A stretch of DNA of 64,000 bases from Ricinus communis (taxonomy: Eukaryota > Streptophyta > Magnoliopsida > Malpighiales > Euphorbiaceae), in the NCBI RefSeq assembly GCF_019578655.1, contig NC_063257.1, positions 10,478,001-10,542,000 on the forward strand, read 5' to 3'. Of the stretch, positions 1 to 13,399 are shown piece by piece. The notes beneath the pieces are model-generated. The model was not told the origin of the DNA. It did no database searches and saw only the letters and a list, made by a program, of their open reading frames with translations. A program made the translations under genes and the position numbers. How positions within the stretch are numbered: position 1 is the stretch's first letter; each line of letters begins with the position of its first letter.

Positions 1-3000
1 TGTCAAAAGTTGTTATTTGTAATTCAACAAAATAAAAATGTTCATATCTCCGAAATCTTCTATATTCAAACAAAAGTATTGCACTCAAAAAACAAAGACT
101 ACCTTAGCAATTAATATTTGGAACTTTATTAGCATGTACAAGAATTGTTCCAAAGTTAAGACTAGAAGCCGTAAAAGTACATATATGATTGTAATACAAA
201 GAGGTCCCATAAATAAGAGAATGGTCACGCCTGTACAGAAAAAAAGCAGATGAAAATAATACAAATTGAAAAGCAAATGAAAATGAAAAGGGTCAGCCAG
301 CCACCCACCTAACATACTCCACCTAAAAATTGAAAGCCCAACAAACAAAGCATTTTCTTTTCAACGAATTGCAGGGTTGTTTGTAGACCTGTTTAAGCTC
401 AGTAATTATGGCACAAACCCACAATTTTAAAAACCATAATCATATATGCCAAAGAAATTAATAAAGCATCCGAAAGCTGCAATATTTCTTTGAACTTTTG
501 AAGGGTCCGATTTGGGTTCTAATATGGGGTCTAAATTCTTGGATTTGTGTCTAATTGGTATCGGTATTTAGTATTTGGTAATTGGTGGCCGATAACTGGT
601 AGCTGATAGCGGTTATTGTTAGTATATTAAAAGACAATTGAATGTATAATTTATCGTTAAATATATTTTATTTTAATATATTAATATCTAATGATATAAA
701 TTAATAAAATAACTCATAATAATTAAAAAGAATTGTAGTTAATTTTCTTTAGCTCAATTGTACTTATTATTAAAAATATTTATAAAAGTTATTTTAAATA
801 TAGAAATTTAAATTTAAATTTTACTAATAAAAATTTCTAATTTCAAATACTATAATTTTAAATATTTTAATTATTGAACTATTAAGATTAATTCTAAAAT
901 AATTACTATTTATTTTAAAATATAAAAATTTAATTATATGAGATCAATTTAAAGTAAATTATTGTTAATAAATTTTAATAAGGATAATAGTGTCTAAATA
1001 AATAAAAATTAAATCAGTTATCAGCTAATAAGAAAAAACTATAAAATAGAGCTGATACAATTAGCAGCTAATTGAAACTAAATCAGTTATCAGTTGTTGT
1101 TTCTTAAGTCTTACCAAACGCTTTAATATAGTTATTAAATAAAAAACAGATATCAGCTGCATTAAATTTCTGAACCAAACATTCTCTTGGTACAAAAAAA
1201 GGTGCTTGAAAAGCTAACAACAATCTCAAAGATATAGGAGGCATTATTTGGCACAACAAAATTTTATTTTATAAAATTCATGGCTTACTGTCAAAAACAC
1301 TCCGCCTGTTATCCCATCAATAAATTTTAAACATAGTATACGTATATAATAATATATTGACAAAATCAGTGAATCCATTGATTAACGAGCGATTTAATTG
1401 GTATTTTCACTCGTAAAAATAAAAAAAAAAAGTCTCAAATTTGAATCTTACCGAATACTAACACGCAGTGAGAAATATATAAAAAATATTTTATAGCCAT
1501 TCTATCTTCACATAAAGAGAAAAATGGAATTAATGAATCGTATAACAGAAATTCTTGAATATTCCGGCCACACATGTCAATGTACTATTAATAAGCTGTA
1601 TCATATTGTTAATATATCAAAATCTTTAGTTCCTTTTGATATTATAAACCACCTTTTTTAAGGCTAATTTTAGACTTTTTGTCTATCTATAGGCTGTAAA
1701 GGTACTGAACTACTGATACTTTGAAATTTTGTTGTCCTAAGATTAAATGGTACTTTTCTACTATTATGCCTTTTGTTTTTTCTAAAACAAATAATTAAAG
1801 ATATTAATTTCGATAAAGAAAAGATTTTGATCCAGTTGCAGGATGAACAAGAAATGTATGGTTTAATCACATTAGGAAAGAAATAAATAATGAACAAGAA
1901 AGAGACTTGGGTGGTAGCAGGAGCAGTATTAACTGCAGAGAAAGTAGGGTTTCTGAGCATGAGAGGCAGGCCCTGGTGCTACATTACCAAGCCAGAATAC
2001 TAATAATAACAGAAATATAGACAGCAATGATAATTAATGGGTCAATTATGAAGTCCTGTGGTCCAAAAAGCTGAAGAATTAAGAAAAGAATGGAAAATTT
2101 AAACATGCCCTTTTTCAACGAAAATGACCATCATACAAAGAATACAAATAGTTGTCCATCATCATACATAAAATTTTATGATTATTTGCATACAAGTGAA
2201 AAGATAAGAATCATTCTTTGAAGGCATTGTTCAACCTAGAATATAATCAATGAAAATTCATACTAGCCTGTACTCTTGCTCAAATTCTCGGTTTGAAACT
2301 AAACCCATATTGAAAAATTCTGATCGGTCTCAGTTCGATTTATACTAAAATTAAAATTCATTTTCTATTATAATTTGTGTTTAATTTCCAATCATCTAGA
2401 TCCGATTCGATTCAATATTCGAATTGATTCATGGCTGGTGCTAAGTATAAATACAATTTATTTATCTCTCTATTTTTTTTTAGATTCTCAAATCTAGAAG
2501 AAGTCACAATACATACATAAAAAAGAAGAAGTAGGGTTTGGAAGGAAAGTAAAATTTCTCCATGACCTTATTTTGAGATCCATACTCATAGTCAATGAAT
2601 TTTATGTGTAATACCCAATGGTGGAATTGGGAACCTTTTCTTAGCATGAGCTTATAATGTAAACGAAATGATGAATGGAAGCATCATGCATGAAGTTGGT
2701 CCCAAACACTCTTTTCTACTTTTAGTGAATTCCTTGCAGTCAATAACATATCAGATAGCCATAGGAAAGGGGCATACAAATTTGACACAGGAGCAGCAAT
2801 GGACAACAGCACTCGATGGAGAAGGCAAAGCCACTTGTATTTTTCTGCTTACCATTTGTCCTCTTCTTGTTCTTCCAGACCATTTTTAACCTTCATATCC
2901 GGAAAATGCTTGTCCATTTTCATGCAACAAACCCTTCTAATATTAAATTTGTATTGATTAATTTATTTATATTTAAAAATTAATTAACAAAAATATAATA

Positions 3001-4189
3001 AATAATATTATTATTATAAAATTTATTTTTATTTACGGGTGATCCGATAAACCGGCTCTATCTTATAATTTCTCCATTTGAAGATGAGGCACAGTTCAGT
3101 TTTAGCCAAAAAAAAAAGAAGTGAAAGAAAACTAAGAATCTGCTGAAGGGTTAGTTTCAGGAATCCAATTCCAAGGGCACCAAATGGTAAAATCGGATTT
3201 GGACCACTTATTGTCTTAGTTTGATTAGGACAAATTGATTCTTCAATTTATTATTGTTTTCTAGTATTTCTTTTCTTTTTTCTCTTGTCGCCATTGGTAA
3301 AGTCTTATGATCCATCTTTAATGAAATATGACTAGCAAATTAAGGATGACAACATCTGGCTTTGATTTTTAATTGTTTTCTTTTTTTATATTACATATTA
3401 TTATATTTAGTCTACAGCTAAATTCCTAAATCCAATTTTCAGTTTTTTTTTTTTAAAAAAAAAGAAAAATAGAATACACCATACTTTCTTAAAAAGAGAA
3501 TTCAAAAAGCAAAAAATAATGATCATAAGAATGATAAAAATTCAAATTCTGAAAATCAGGTGCCCACATGAATGCCAAACTGACCCATAATGTCTCAACC
3601 AAACTGGATTGTGATGTTGACAATGATCCACGTGACAAAACAAGCCATCAAAGATACAATTAGACCAGAAAAAAGAAAATCTGTGCATGCTTGCTGGACT
3701 GTGCAGTGCAGGGAAATAATGAAGAAATATGAACACCACAAAGGAAAACAATAATTCCAATGTTCTTTTTACCAAGCTAGACGAAATTACTTGGAAGTTT
3801 TTTGCTGAAACAAGAAGAATTAAATTAAACATGTCTATCAATAGCATTCTATATATATATTTTGGTGTGACCATAATTAGAAGGGTACCAGAATATAGAT
3901 ATCCACACAAAAAGTAAATGTACACTGAAAAACATCTCAGTAAGTTTTACAACCACATTTCTCTCTATTTTGTCCTCAATATTTGTTTGTTTGCCTAGAA
4001 TGATTGACAGGAGGAAACCAAAGGCCAAAACCATGTGCCTGATATTCACCCACCAACTATGCTGCCCACCCAGAAGCCGAAAAACATACATAAGAAAAGG
4101 GGAAAGAAAATTATCACCCAAGAACTAGAGATATAAATTAATCCAATTTTCACACCCAATTATATCTGAAAGCCCATGTAATGAAATCC
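1..4189. other. AT-rich spacer downstream of patellin
   Basis: No convincing gene. The stretch holds one MITE-like repeat (about 545-1185), scattered poly-A/T runs and short open frames without coding character. One 37-codon open frame at 1890-2003 on the plus strand looks slightly protein-like and is listed as a finding. The part just below 4190 must contain the 3' UTR of the minus-strand patellin gene, but no clear polyadenylation signal could be chosen. Confidence 0.6.
545..1185. repeat. MITE-like repeat, copy A
   Basis: The interior (roughly 800-1090) is clearly similar to 7690-8010 and to parts of 22968-24103. Shared features include the word aaatcagttatcagctaat near the right side and the run taaaatagagctgata. 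The outer arms contain gataactggtagctgatag on the left and the inverse-type ttatcagttgttg on the right, suggesting degenerate inverted repeats. No open frame is present, as expected for a non-autonomous DNA transposon. The superfamily is not determined and the ends are approximate. Confidence 0.5.
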
Positions 4190-6306
4190 TCAATCTGAGA
4201 AAGGATTGATCTTGAACCTGTAGAGGAGTTTCTTTTTCTTTGAGGTTGGATTGTCCACTGTGAGCAATATTTTACCCAGTTCACCCACTTTGAAGCTACT
4301 AGTTATCACTGGTTCGTCTGTTGGACTCAATTTGGTTGGTTTCTGTATGATAACTGTATATGCATCTTTAGCATCAGGCGCAAACTCAGCACCGTAGCTC
4401 ACGTCCCATCCGACAACCCTGAGTTCCCAGACAATGACACATTTCTGCAGTGCACCAATTTTACTATTATTATACACAGAACAATCACAGTCACAGCCAC
4501 AGCCAGATAGTATAACTCCAAGAAAAAAATAAAAATAATTATGCAAGTGTTGAAACAAAGGAAGAAATCCAATTGCACCTCATAAATTATAATTTCCACA
4601 GTTTGCTTGGTTGCTGGCTTCACAGTTATTTCAGTTGCAGGATCAGCAACAGTAAATTCCGGGTTGCAATCACAGTAATCCACACTCAGTCCACCATATT
4701 GAATTGGCACTTGTTCGGCCGATATATATCTGTTTTAACCATAAAAAAATACAGTGTTCAATCAGCCACGCAAAAGGATACCAAAAACACTATGAATGCC
4801 AATATAGAATGTCAATTTATAAAAACAGAGTATGCAGAGTCTTCACTAACTTGAAAAGTGTTTCAGGAGATTTTGATGGGCCTGCAAATACAAATTTGCT
4901 TTTGGTTCTCTGTGTCATGAATGGACTGATCATAGTGTAAAAAGCAAGATACCACCAAGGCACATTGATAAACACCTAATGCAAATCAAAAGCCAAAAAC
5001 ACATAAATTACTAGAACATAATACAGAATCGAATTACCTTCGGATCAGAATTGAATCACGAGCAAAAGCTTACCTGTTTAGCTACAAACTCAGGATAATT
5101 GTCTTGAAGCAATTGAAGAGCCTTCCTAGTAGCCAATCTAAGCTCCTTCTTACCAGGTCCTGGAGAATTCTTAAGATCATTAACCTGAAAGATAGTGGAA
5201 ATACCACCAGGACTAAAATCAAGCTTCCTGATACTCCTCTCCAAGAACTGAATCCGCCACCTCAGAAACTTCATTCGCTTTTCCTCATCAGCAAATGCTT
5301 TTTGATACAATTCTTTATTCTGAAATTCTCCATAAACATTATAACACACAGGATGCCCTTCCCTATCATGACCATGCATAAAGACAATTTTCTCCAGATC
5401 ATCACCGAGATCTTCATCAATAAGCTCATCAATCTTAAACTCCTTTCTCCATCTAATTGTATTTTTTATCATGACAAATGCATCTTTCACTTTGAAGTCC
5501 CTAGCCCTCAAGAACTTCAAAAGTATCACATCACTTCTATCATCTTTAAGAAGTGGAATCCCCCATATGGAGATTTCCTCGGGTAAAGATTCAACCTTTG
5601 GGTCTTCTTGCTTGGTTTCTTGAGTTTCCTTTGATGGGTTTTCTTCAACTTTTGGTTCTTGGTATTCTTGGTCTGTTGGGGTTTTAATCTCAGTACTAAC
5701 ATCAGATTTTGAAACGGATACTTCAGTGGTTGAAGTAGCCTCAGCTGGGGTTTTTTGGGCTGTTTTTTCTTCTTCTTTTTGCGGTGGTGATGGTGGTGGT
5801 GAAGAACTAAATTGATGGGTGTTAAGAGCTTCTTGAACTAAATTCTTGAATTCATGCAAGGCTTTCTTTTCAGATTCAGAAAGATCAGCAACTATGTTAC
5901 TCTCCTCTTTAAAAGACACCAAAGTTTGAGGAACCTTTTGCTGCTGTTGTTCTTCACTTTGCTTTTCTTTTCCAGCAACATCAACTTCATCAACAACCAC
6001 CTCTTCTTTAGTAACTAAAGATTCAGTTTTTTCATCATTTTTCTCCTCCAAAGAGGACAGCGGAGGTGAGGACTGTGACTCTTCTTTCTCCATCATTGCT
6101 GCCAGTGATTTAGATTCTTGCGGCGGTGCAGGTGGCGGAGGTGACACTTCTTTCTCTTCTTCCACTACAGGTGGTGGTGATGGAACCGGCGGAGAGGTTT
6201 CTTCTTCTTTTACTTTCTCTTTTTCTTCCCCCACCACCACAGGTGGGGGTGGTGGAGCTTGGTCTTGCGGCGGAGGTGGAGTGGTGATTGAAGATTCTTG
6301 GGACAT
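4190..6306 (-). CDS. Patellin (Sec14/CRAL-TRIO plus GOLD domain protein), four exons
   Basis: Patellins bind phosphoinositides at membranes and act in cell-plate formation and membrane trafficking. Exons read by splice signals: 6306-5074, 4975-4851, 4729-4579 and 4444-4190, giving 587 aa. All introns are GT-AG and the phases join cleanly (for example TTCAA plus A restores a Lys codon). Residues 1-245 are low-complexity and acidic, rich in Pro, Glu and Lys, as in patellins. A CRAL-TRIO N-terminal segment starts near residue 246 (WGIPLL, then LLKFLRARDFKV). The Sec14 lipid-binding lobe follows and runs into exon 2 (NVPWWYLAFY). The C-terminal GOLD domain (WELRVVGWDVSYGAEF) ends in SD-stop. The start was chosen at the ATG opening MSQESS; the open frame continues upstream to 6564, but that part is a repeat-rich leader, not patellin-like. 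The length fits PATL1-type members; which paralogue it is cannot be decided. Confidence 0.93.
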
Positions 6307-6369
6307 GTTTGGAGCCGGAGATAGACAGAGAGATAAGGATGTGTTTGGAGTGAGCAAGTGAAGTGAAGT

Positions 6370-6480
6370 GAGAGAGAGAGAGAGAGTAAATAAAAAAAGA
6401 GATAAGCTATGGAAAGGAACGCCAAATGTGTAAAAAGAACGCAGAAAGAAGAAGAAGAAGAAGAAGAAGAAGAAGAAGAG
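6370..6480. repeat. GA and GAA microsatellites in the patellin leader
   Basis: A GA run at about 6370-6387 and a GAA run at about 6446-6480 lie 60-175 bases upstream of the patellin start, so within its presumed 5' UTR. On the transcribed (minus) strand these are CT and CTT tracts, common in plant core promoters and leaders. Read through, the CTT tract creates an artificial poly-Phe stretch. Confidence 0.8.
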
Positions 6481-6564
6481 AAAAGAAAAGGCCAGGCGGT
6501 GTCTGAGCTCTGACTGTTGTGTTGTTTGGCAGTTTTTAACATAAGGAAGCTTCAAATAGGACAA

Positions 6565-8234
6565 TGGTTAAAGAGACTCCATCTCATTGAGTAAAACTTG
6601 GAATCCTATGCATCACAATGTAAATCTAGGCCGGGATGTCGTGTCATAAAACCCATATATCAATAAAAATTAATTCAAGTAAGAAAATTTATTATAACTA
6701 TTATTATTTTAATTATAAAATTAAATTTAATAAATTTTAATAAATTTTTAAAATTTAATATTTAATTTATAATATTTAAAAATAATAAAAATTAATAATT
6801 TTTAATATTTTTAATTTCTTAAAATTTTATTAATAAAATAATATAAAAATTGATATAAAAATATTCATTAATTAATTTTAAATTATATATTATATAATAA
6901 AAAATTAATATATTATTAAATATAATACTAGAAATATTATTTAAAATATTATTTTTTAAAATTATAATTATTATCTAATTAAAAATTAATTTATTAGTTA
7001 ATATGATATTAAGATATAATTAATATGCTATTTTTAAATATAATTTAATGTTATTATCTAATTAAAAATTATTTATTAATTAATATAATATTAAAATATA
7101 ATTAATATATTATTTTTATGATAGAATTAGGACGTTATCCCGATTAAAACTATTTATTAGTTAATATAATATTAAAATATAATTAATGTGTTATTTTTAA
7201 GATAAAATTATTATCATTATCCGATTATAAAATTATTTATTAGTTAAATAAAATATTAAAATATAATAAATATGCTATTTTTTATAATTAGAGTCAATTT
7301 AATTAGAAATGTAACTTATTAATCAAGTAAATTAATAAAAAAGCTATAAGATTATACATAAGCTCGAATCTTATATATAAAAATAGTATATATATCAAAA
7401 CAAAAATCTTACATGTCAAAAATTTAAGTACACTTATCATAAAATTTTATATATATATATATATATTTATATATAATTATATATTATATATAAATTTATT
7501 ATGTATGTTTATTTTGCCATTTCAATAAATTTTATAATTATATTCTTATTTATCTTAAAAAATTTATCAAATTTTCTTTATTTTGATTTAAAGCATGATT
7601 GAGACTCGGATTAATTATTCAGCAAAGAATCTTGGCCTTCGCAATTGTATATATAGTATTAAAAATATTATATTACATTTGTTATTTTATTAGAGATTAT
7701 TATAAAAGTAAAAATTTAAATTCAAATTTAACTAATAAATAATTTTTAATTTCAAATGTTATAATTATAAATATCATAATTATTTAACTATTAAATATAA
7801 TTTTAAAATAATAATTATTTATTATGAATTATAGTAAATTAATTATCAAAAATTAACTTAAAATAAATAATTATTAATAAATTTTGATAAAAATAATATT
7901 TTATAAATAAATCAAAAAATTAAATCAGTTATCAATTAATAAAAAAAATTATAAAATAGAGCTGATAAAATCACAAACTATTGAAACTAAATCAGTTAGC
8001 AAATTAATAAGGTATAGTTAAAACTGTATTGTATTTAGGACATCTACTTTTTATTTTCTTTATAAAATGGAGGCATGGTCAATTTACTAATATAAATTGA
8101 ATGTGTCAAATTAAATAAAATAGAAATTTCATTTGTCTACTTTTGGTAATTTTAATTTAATGTATAAATTGCTTTTTAATATTCGAATGTAAATGGAAGT
8201 CACAGCAAAAAGAAAAAAAGTTAGTCGAGTAGAA
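6565..8234. other. AT-rich spacer between the patellin and MIC10 promoters
   Basis: The two genes are divergently arranged, so this 2-kb stretch should contain both promoters. Most of it is extremely AT-rich with repeated short words (ttattagttaatataatattaaaatataat recurs as variants around 6990-7265), a TA run near 7447-7466 and a second MITE-like copy at about 7660-8035. No gene was seen. Confidence 0.6.
7660..8035. repeat. MITE-like repeat, copy B
   Basis: This is similar along most of its length to 780-1100 (copy A). Both run from a taaaaatttaaattcaaat block through ttaactattaa and taaaatagagctgata to gaaactaaatcagtta. It has no open frame. It sits about 200 bases upstream of the MIC10 promoter motifs. 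Confidence 0.5.
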
Positions 8235-8308
8235 TGGGCCAATTTAGCCCAAACAACCAAGGATAGGCCCAAACTAAAATGCGGAGCCCTATGTGAAGTG
8301 CAGGCCCA
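8235..8308 (+). promoter_or_regulatory. Cluster of four site II (TGGGCY) elements
   Basis: TGGGCC at 8235-8240, AGCCCA at 8246-8251 (TGGGCT on the other strand), GGCCCA at 8266-8271 and GGCCCA at 8303-8308. All lie 207-280 bases upstream of the MIC10 start codon. Site II elements are known binding sites for TCP factors in promoters of plant nuclear genes for mitochondrial and ribosomal proteins, which fits the downstream gene. Function here is inferred. Confidence 0.6.
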
Positions 8309-8514
8309 AACTGGACCAATCTCTCTGTCCTCTTTCAGTGGTGCTGTCTAAGGAAAAGAACTGTCGCAGTTGAAGCACCAAGCAAAACCTCATCACCAGA
8401 ACACCAAAACGCACAGCACACTAATCAGACTGAACAAGACAAGAAGACGAGCCACCAGGAAAAGGAGAACAGCAATTTAAAAGGAAAAAAAACTAAAATA
8501 GAGAAAAAAAAGCG

Positions 8515-11500
8515 ATGGCGGAGAAAGTCGACGTGAACGCAAAATGGGACGCGTGTCTCGATCTGACGGTCCGTCGTTTTGTTTACTCGTCCCTGGCTGG
8601 TGCTTTTAGCGGTTTCCTTTTCTTCAGTTAGTTCTAATTTCCTCTATCATCAGCCTCTTGTGGTTATTTTTGTTGTTTAAGGTGTTGTGTATAAGTAATT
8701 GTGATTTTTTGATTCTCTCTATCTAATCACTTATTACATTTTGAAATCTTGGTTGGTTTTATTGCTATTTGCCTTGATTAATTTTCAGCAGTTGTAGGTG
8801 TTTTCAGTATTTGCTATTCACCTTCTAATTTAAATCTATGATTTGCTATTAGGAAAAGAAACAGAGTAATCAAATGTTTGTATTTTATATGTGCATCGCA
8901 ATTTTCGTTAGGTAATTTGGGCGGTGGTTTCTAATGCCGGAAAATGGATTTAATTAATTATTATTTTTTGATAGGTTAGTTGTAAGTTTTTTTTTTTCTT
9001 TTTTTTTTTGAATGATTTGCAAGTAAATGTACTCTATTTATGATCAATCAAGAACTGATCGATAATTTTCTTATTTGCAAAATCAGGGACTCCGGTGACT
9101 CGTTGGGCAACTGTGGCTTTTGGGGCTGGAGTGGGCATTGGATCTGCTTACACAGAGTGCAATCGTATTTTTGATGCAAAGTTGACTACTCCTAAGACAT
9201 CAGATGCTCCTGCCCATGAGGTAGGATATTGATTTATTTGAAAATCCAATTTTACTTGAATTCTTTTTCCTCATTGCTTGTGCATGTTTTATGTATATTT
9301 TGTTAAACATATTGTTATATGTTGGTATTCATGGTTTTTTGTATACTAGCAATGACCAATTCAATGTTTCTATACCTGAGAAAATGATACTGTTGTATAT
9401 ACTATTGTAGTGTATAAAGTACTTGCTTGTGGTTGTTTCATATTAGATAAATTTTCTCGGTGCAGATTTTTATTTAAAGAGTCATTATATTTACTGAACT
9501 TAAGGCAGCTTTCGAAAGAGGAGTAGTAGGAGTAGTCAATGTGCAAATTATTAACTTATTTGTTAAAGGTTTTCAGTTTCAATAAAATTCAACAATTTCA
9601 TTGAACCATGTAATTATAATCTTTATAGTTATGAAGTTATGAAGTTATGGAAGAACTATTTTTCACAATTTTGTATAATTCCTTGAAATATGTTGTATAT
9701 TGTTCAACGATCCCAACCTACCATGAACTCATCTTCAGTTTTGTTGTGGAGTTATAGTATCAGTACATATTTCTCCTCCATCTCACTGCTTTTGTCTTTC
9801 TCTGATTTTGGGCTTGGGATCAAAGTATTTGCGTAAGACTTGGAATTCGACTTGGTTCTTTGCGCTGCCGGATCTGATTCAACTCCCTGTTCCTTTCACT
9901 TTCTTTTGGGACATGGATATATCTTTCTAGTTTACAGATAGAGCTTGGAAAATTTTTCTTCATGACAATATCATTTTAAATTAATAATTTTTCTTTTCAT
10001 TTCTGTTAATGATTTGAAATGGAACAATGGTTATACCCTTTAAAACTTTTATGCGGTTCTTTCTTTTAAGTTAATTTAAAATTGTTGTAAGTTCATGACC
10101 TTGTGGAATTGGTAAGTTTAGGAGGATAAGGAGTTGATATTGTATACTTTAATTTTGTATTTTCGTTCTTACGTACTTGATATGAGCATTTTTATGTCCT
10201 TGTGCGTAGCAAATATGGGGCTGCTTTATAAAATTGTTGTTTGTAGTTTGCAGTTTAGATATTCAATAGTCTATTTTCTTTTTTTTTGGTGAGAGCCCTA
10301 GGCTTCCCCTCCTCCCCCCCATTTTTCACATTTACTAATTGCTTTGCTTGTCAATTCTTTTCTTCATTTGTCTTTATTGATGAGATAAAGCAGTCCAATT
10401 TTGTTCTTAGGTTTCAGATGCATGTAGCCCTTGGATGATATTGCTATAATCATCATTTGTTGTCATCTAGGTGGCCTTGTTCTTGCAGTATGTGTTGAAA
10501 AGGTGGAGTCTGGTAAAGACTATTTCAGTCTTTTATCTGCTAGTTAAGCAAGGGTGTATTCTATTCTTGGTGTAACAGCTTTCTTATATAAATGCGACTA
10601 TAACTGCTTGGCCTTGACCTAGCAAATATGTGTGTGGATTCAACTGGGTCCTTTATTCATATACTATTGATCCTGAAAGCAAAGAATTTCTGAGTCATTT
10701 TTAAGTCAAATGTAATATGACTTGCTTTAGCATGCTGGTCGATTGATTTAATCTTATGTTATCCTACTTCGCTTCAAAATATCTAATCATGTTGTTCACT
10801 TCAAGACATGTTATGTGATAGTTGCCCTTTGGATCTTGGCTCGTGGTAATGCCTCCAATTTAGTGGTTTCCCTTGAGTCTTTTCTTATGCTAGTTGCCCA
10901 TCAAGTGTTTAATAATATGACTTCTCCATGATTCAGCTCAACTCTTTTCAAATCTGGTTGTAGTTGGCAACACAGAAAATTTTCTTTCTATTCTGCCTGG
11001 TTTTGGGCTACATTTTGAAATTTTTCTCTTTTCAATGCTTCTAGTGCTAGAAATGTGATTGGCTACATTGATTGATTTGAAGTTACCAATTCGACAAGCT
11101 TTACTAAGTCATTCAACATTCGGTAGATGCTGCTGTTGTTAACTATGCTGCTTGGTTCCTTTTGGAATCCTCTCTGGTAGTTGTGTTAATAAGTATGATA
11201 AATTGCTATTCTTTATTAGCAGGGCTTAAAACCAGGACCTGTAAGCTTTGATTGATTAAGAAAAAACCAGATGTTTGCCTTCTCCAGGGATGAATTGAAT
11301 ATACAAGAAGATAACTATAGATGCATGCTTTTGTTGTTAGCATATTTCTAATATTTGAAACCTGCTCTAGGATAAACTAAAAGTTGAAGTGAGAAAGGAA
11401 CACCTAAGAATTCAGGGATTCTAGTGTTGTGGCTCTGAGTTTGCACTTAAATTACTGGCTGATTTAAAGAAAAATCATGACCAGGATTAATAGAAAATTT

Positions 11501-12513
11501 ATGTTTGGTTCTTACCTTTACGGCCTATTGTTTTTAAATAACAATGGCTTGTTCTTGAGAGAACCCTTCAATTTCAATGACATTGAAACTGTTTAATCTA
11601 TATGCTCTTTTTCATTCCTCCTTAAGTACAGCCTTATTGTCACCCAGATTTAGCAAGTTAGTAAATGCATATCTCAGCTTGAGCAAGGTTTTAAGTTTGA
11701 AAGTCCTTTCATTTTTTTTTTTCTAAATTTACAGTCCTGTTTTCTCATTCTGATCTCTTCTCTCTCTCTCTCTCTATTTTTTTTTTTTGGCAGCCAATTT
11801 ACTTCCAAGGTTTAAATAATTTTGAATCATGCTAGTTGATTTGAGCAGAGATCCTTAACTTTGTCGAATTCACAGTTTAGCCTTCATCAGGAATTGAGAT
11901 TAGATCATCATTTTGTACGTCACACTGAAGCAACACCTCGTTGCGTGTTTGTTTGCTCTTTCCATGGATGACATGATTCTTAACTTTGACATATTTGAAT
12001 TACAATTTCTGGTCTTTCATTGTTGTATTGGAATCTTGAGTTTAGGCCAAACTGAGAAGAAAATTTTAATTTGAAATACGAGCGAGTTGGAATTTGAAAT
12101 ATCAAACTGCAACTGCCATGCATGTCCTAACATGCTAGTGCTTTACTAATCGTGTAAATGAAAACAAAAAAAAGAAAGAAATATTATGAATCATTTTACT
12201 TGAGTTATATTTGCATCTATAGATGCATTTTTATGTGTGACTTATGCAGTGTGTTCATAATTTGTAGAAAATTAAATTAAAGCAACTGAAAAGCAAGCGG
12301 TTGATTCCTTTATATTCGCAAATCATAATTAGCTGTTGTACATATATGGATGTATGTGTGGGAGGAGATTCAATTATGTTTTTAATGATTTCATAGACTT
12401 GGAAGCCTTCCCCTTGCCAACTAATTGGATGTTATGTTGCAAGGTTGATTAGTATATTATACTGATATTTTCACTGTTTATTCTAGGACCATTATAAAGA
12501 ATCTATATGCTAA
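8515..12513 (+). CDS. MIC10: MICOS complex subunit MIC10, three exons
   Basis: MIC10 is a small inner-membrane protein that oligomerises to bend membranes at mitochondrial crista junctions. Exon 1 is 8515-8626 and exon 2 is 9087-9220; joined A plus GG restores Arg. Together they encode 82 residues containing WDACLDLTVRRFVYSS, a first hairpin membrane segment, and a second segment with the glycine pattern FGAGVGIGSAY that is the family's oligomerisation motif. Exon 2 ends in a clean GTAGGA donor. The last exon is taken as 12487-12513, eight codons after a good acceptor (pyrimidine-rich, TTCTAG), giving about 90 aa. That last exon is the weakest part; the 3.27-kb intron could hide another choice. 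The ATG sits in a purine-rich leader. Exons 1-2 are near certain. Confidence 0.85.
9221..12486 (+). other. Long second intron of MIC10
   Basis: There are 3.27 kb without a coherent coding region. The base composition is T-rich and less repetitive than the spacers, as in plant introns. It contains a CT microsatellite at about 11757-11776 followed by a poly-T run. No transposon was recognised inside it. Confidence 0.6.
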
Positions 12514-13399
12514 TGTTGTGGTTTGGTTACCATGGCCAGGAGTAAGCTGAAACTTGAAGGGAACATGAGGAATCGATTACAAATCAAGACTTTGTTGAAA
12601 TAGAGATTGTGGTTGGTTCTTGACAATGTAGTTAAAACATTGTTCTTGATGGATAAATAGTGAACTTGATGTACGGAAAGTTTCGAATGCTTTCTGCTAG
12701 CTTTTGTCTGTAATTCTATTGAGGTAAATTTTCCGTTGGAGGAGGAAAAGAAAATAACCAATTCAGTTGATGGCCTTTCAGAATCTATCTGCTCATTCTT
12801 TTATGAAAACAATCGTTGGAAGAAGGTAACCCAGAATAAAAATAGAGATTAATTTAAAGATAAATCATATTGATCGAACTTTGAGGTATATTTATATCAG
12901 GCAAAGGTAATTTATATCATAGACCCAGCTACATATAGCATCGGGAACTGTGTCATCTTAGGACTTTGTTTGATTGTTTTTTAATTGTATCTAATTTATT
13001 TTTGGTTTTTTGGATAATAAAATAGTAATGTCGTACATTAATTAATTATAAAATTCAGAATATAATTTTTATTATTTGATATTTGGTACATTAATAATTT
13101 TATTAAGTATTAAATTTTAAAAATTATTTTATTTATTATTAAATATTAGTTATTATCTTATTTAAATTTTTTTAATAGTTATTCTCTACTAATAGATGTT
13201 TTTTAGTATTTTATTTGGATTAAAAAAAGTATTTAATAGATTTAATTATAGAGAATAAATAGCTAATTGAGATTAAATGACTTTTCTATAGATATTAATG
13301 TGTATATTATATTAAATGAATCTTAAGTGTACATTTGATAAATTTATAGTTTGTGGATAATGAACCTGTTGTTTTTTAACATATGAGTTTTGTTTTATG

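Noticed and set aside
5104..5586. 160-codon plus-strand frame over patellin exon 1
   Set aside because: It is antisense to the conserved Sec14 coding region and has no protein features of its own.
6307..6564. N-terminal extension of the patellin frame with a poly-Phe stretch and hydrophobic segment
   Set aside because: It is created by the CTT and CT microsatellites of the leader. Patellins start with an acidic, proline-rich tail, which begins at the ATG at 6306.
12510..12761. 83-codon minus-strand frame in the MIC10 3' region
   Set aside because: It lies antisense to the presumed 3' UTR, without recognisable motifs or splice context.
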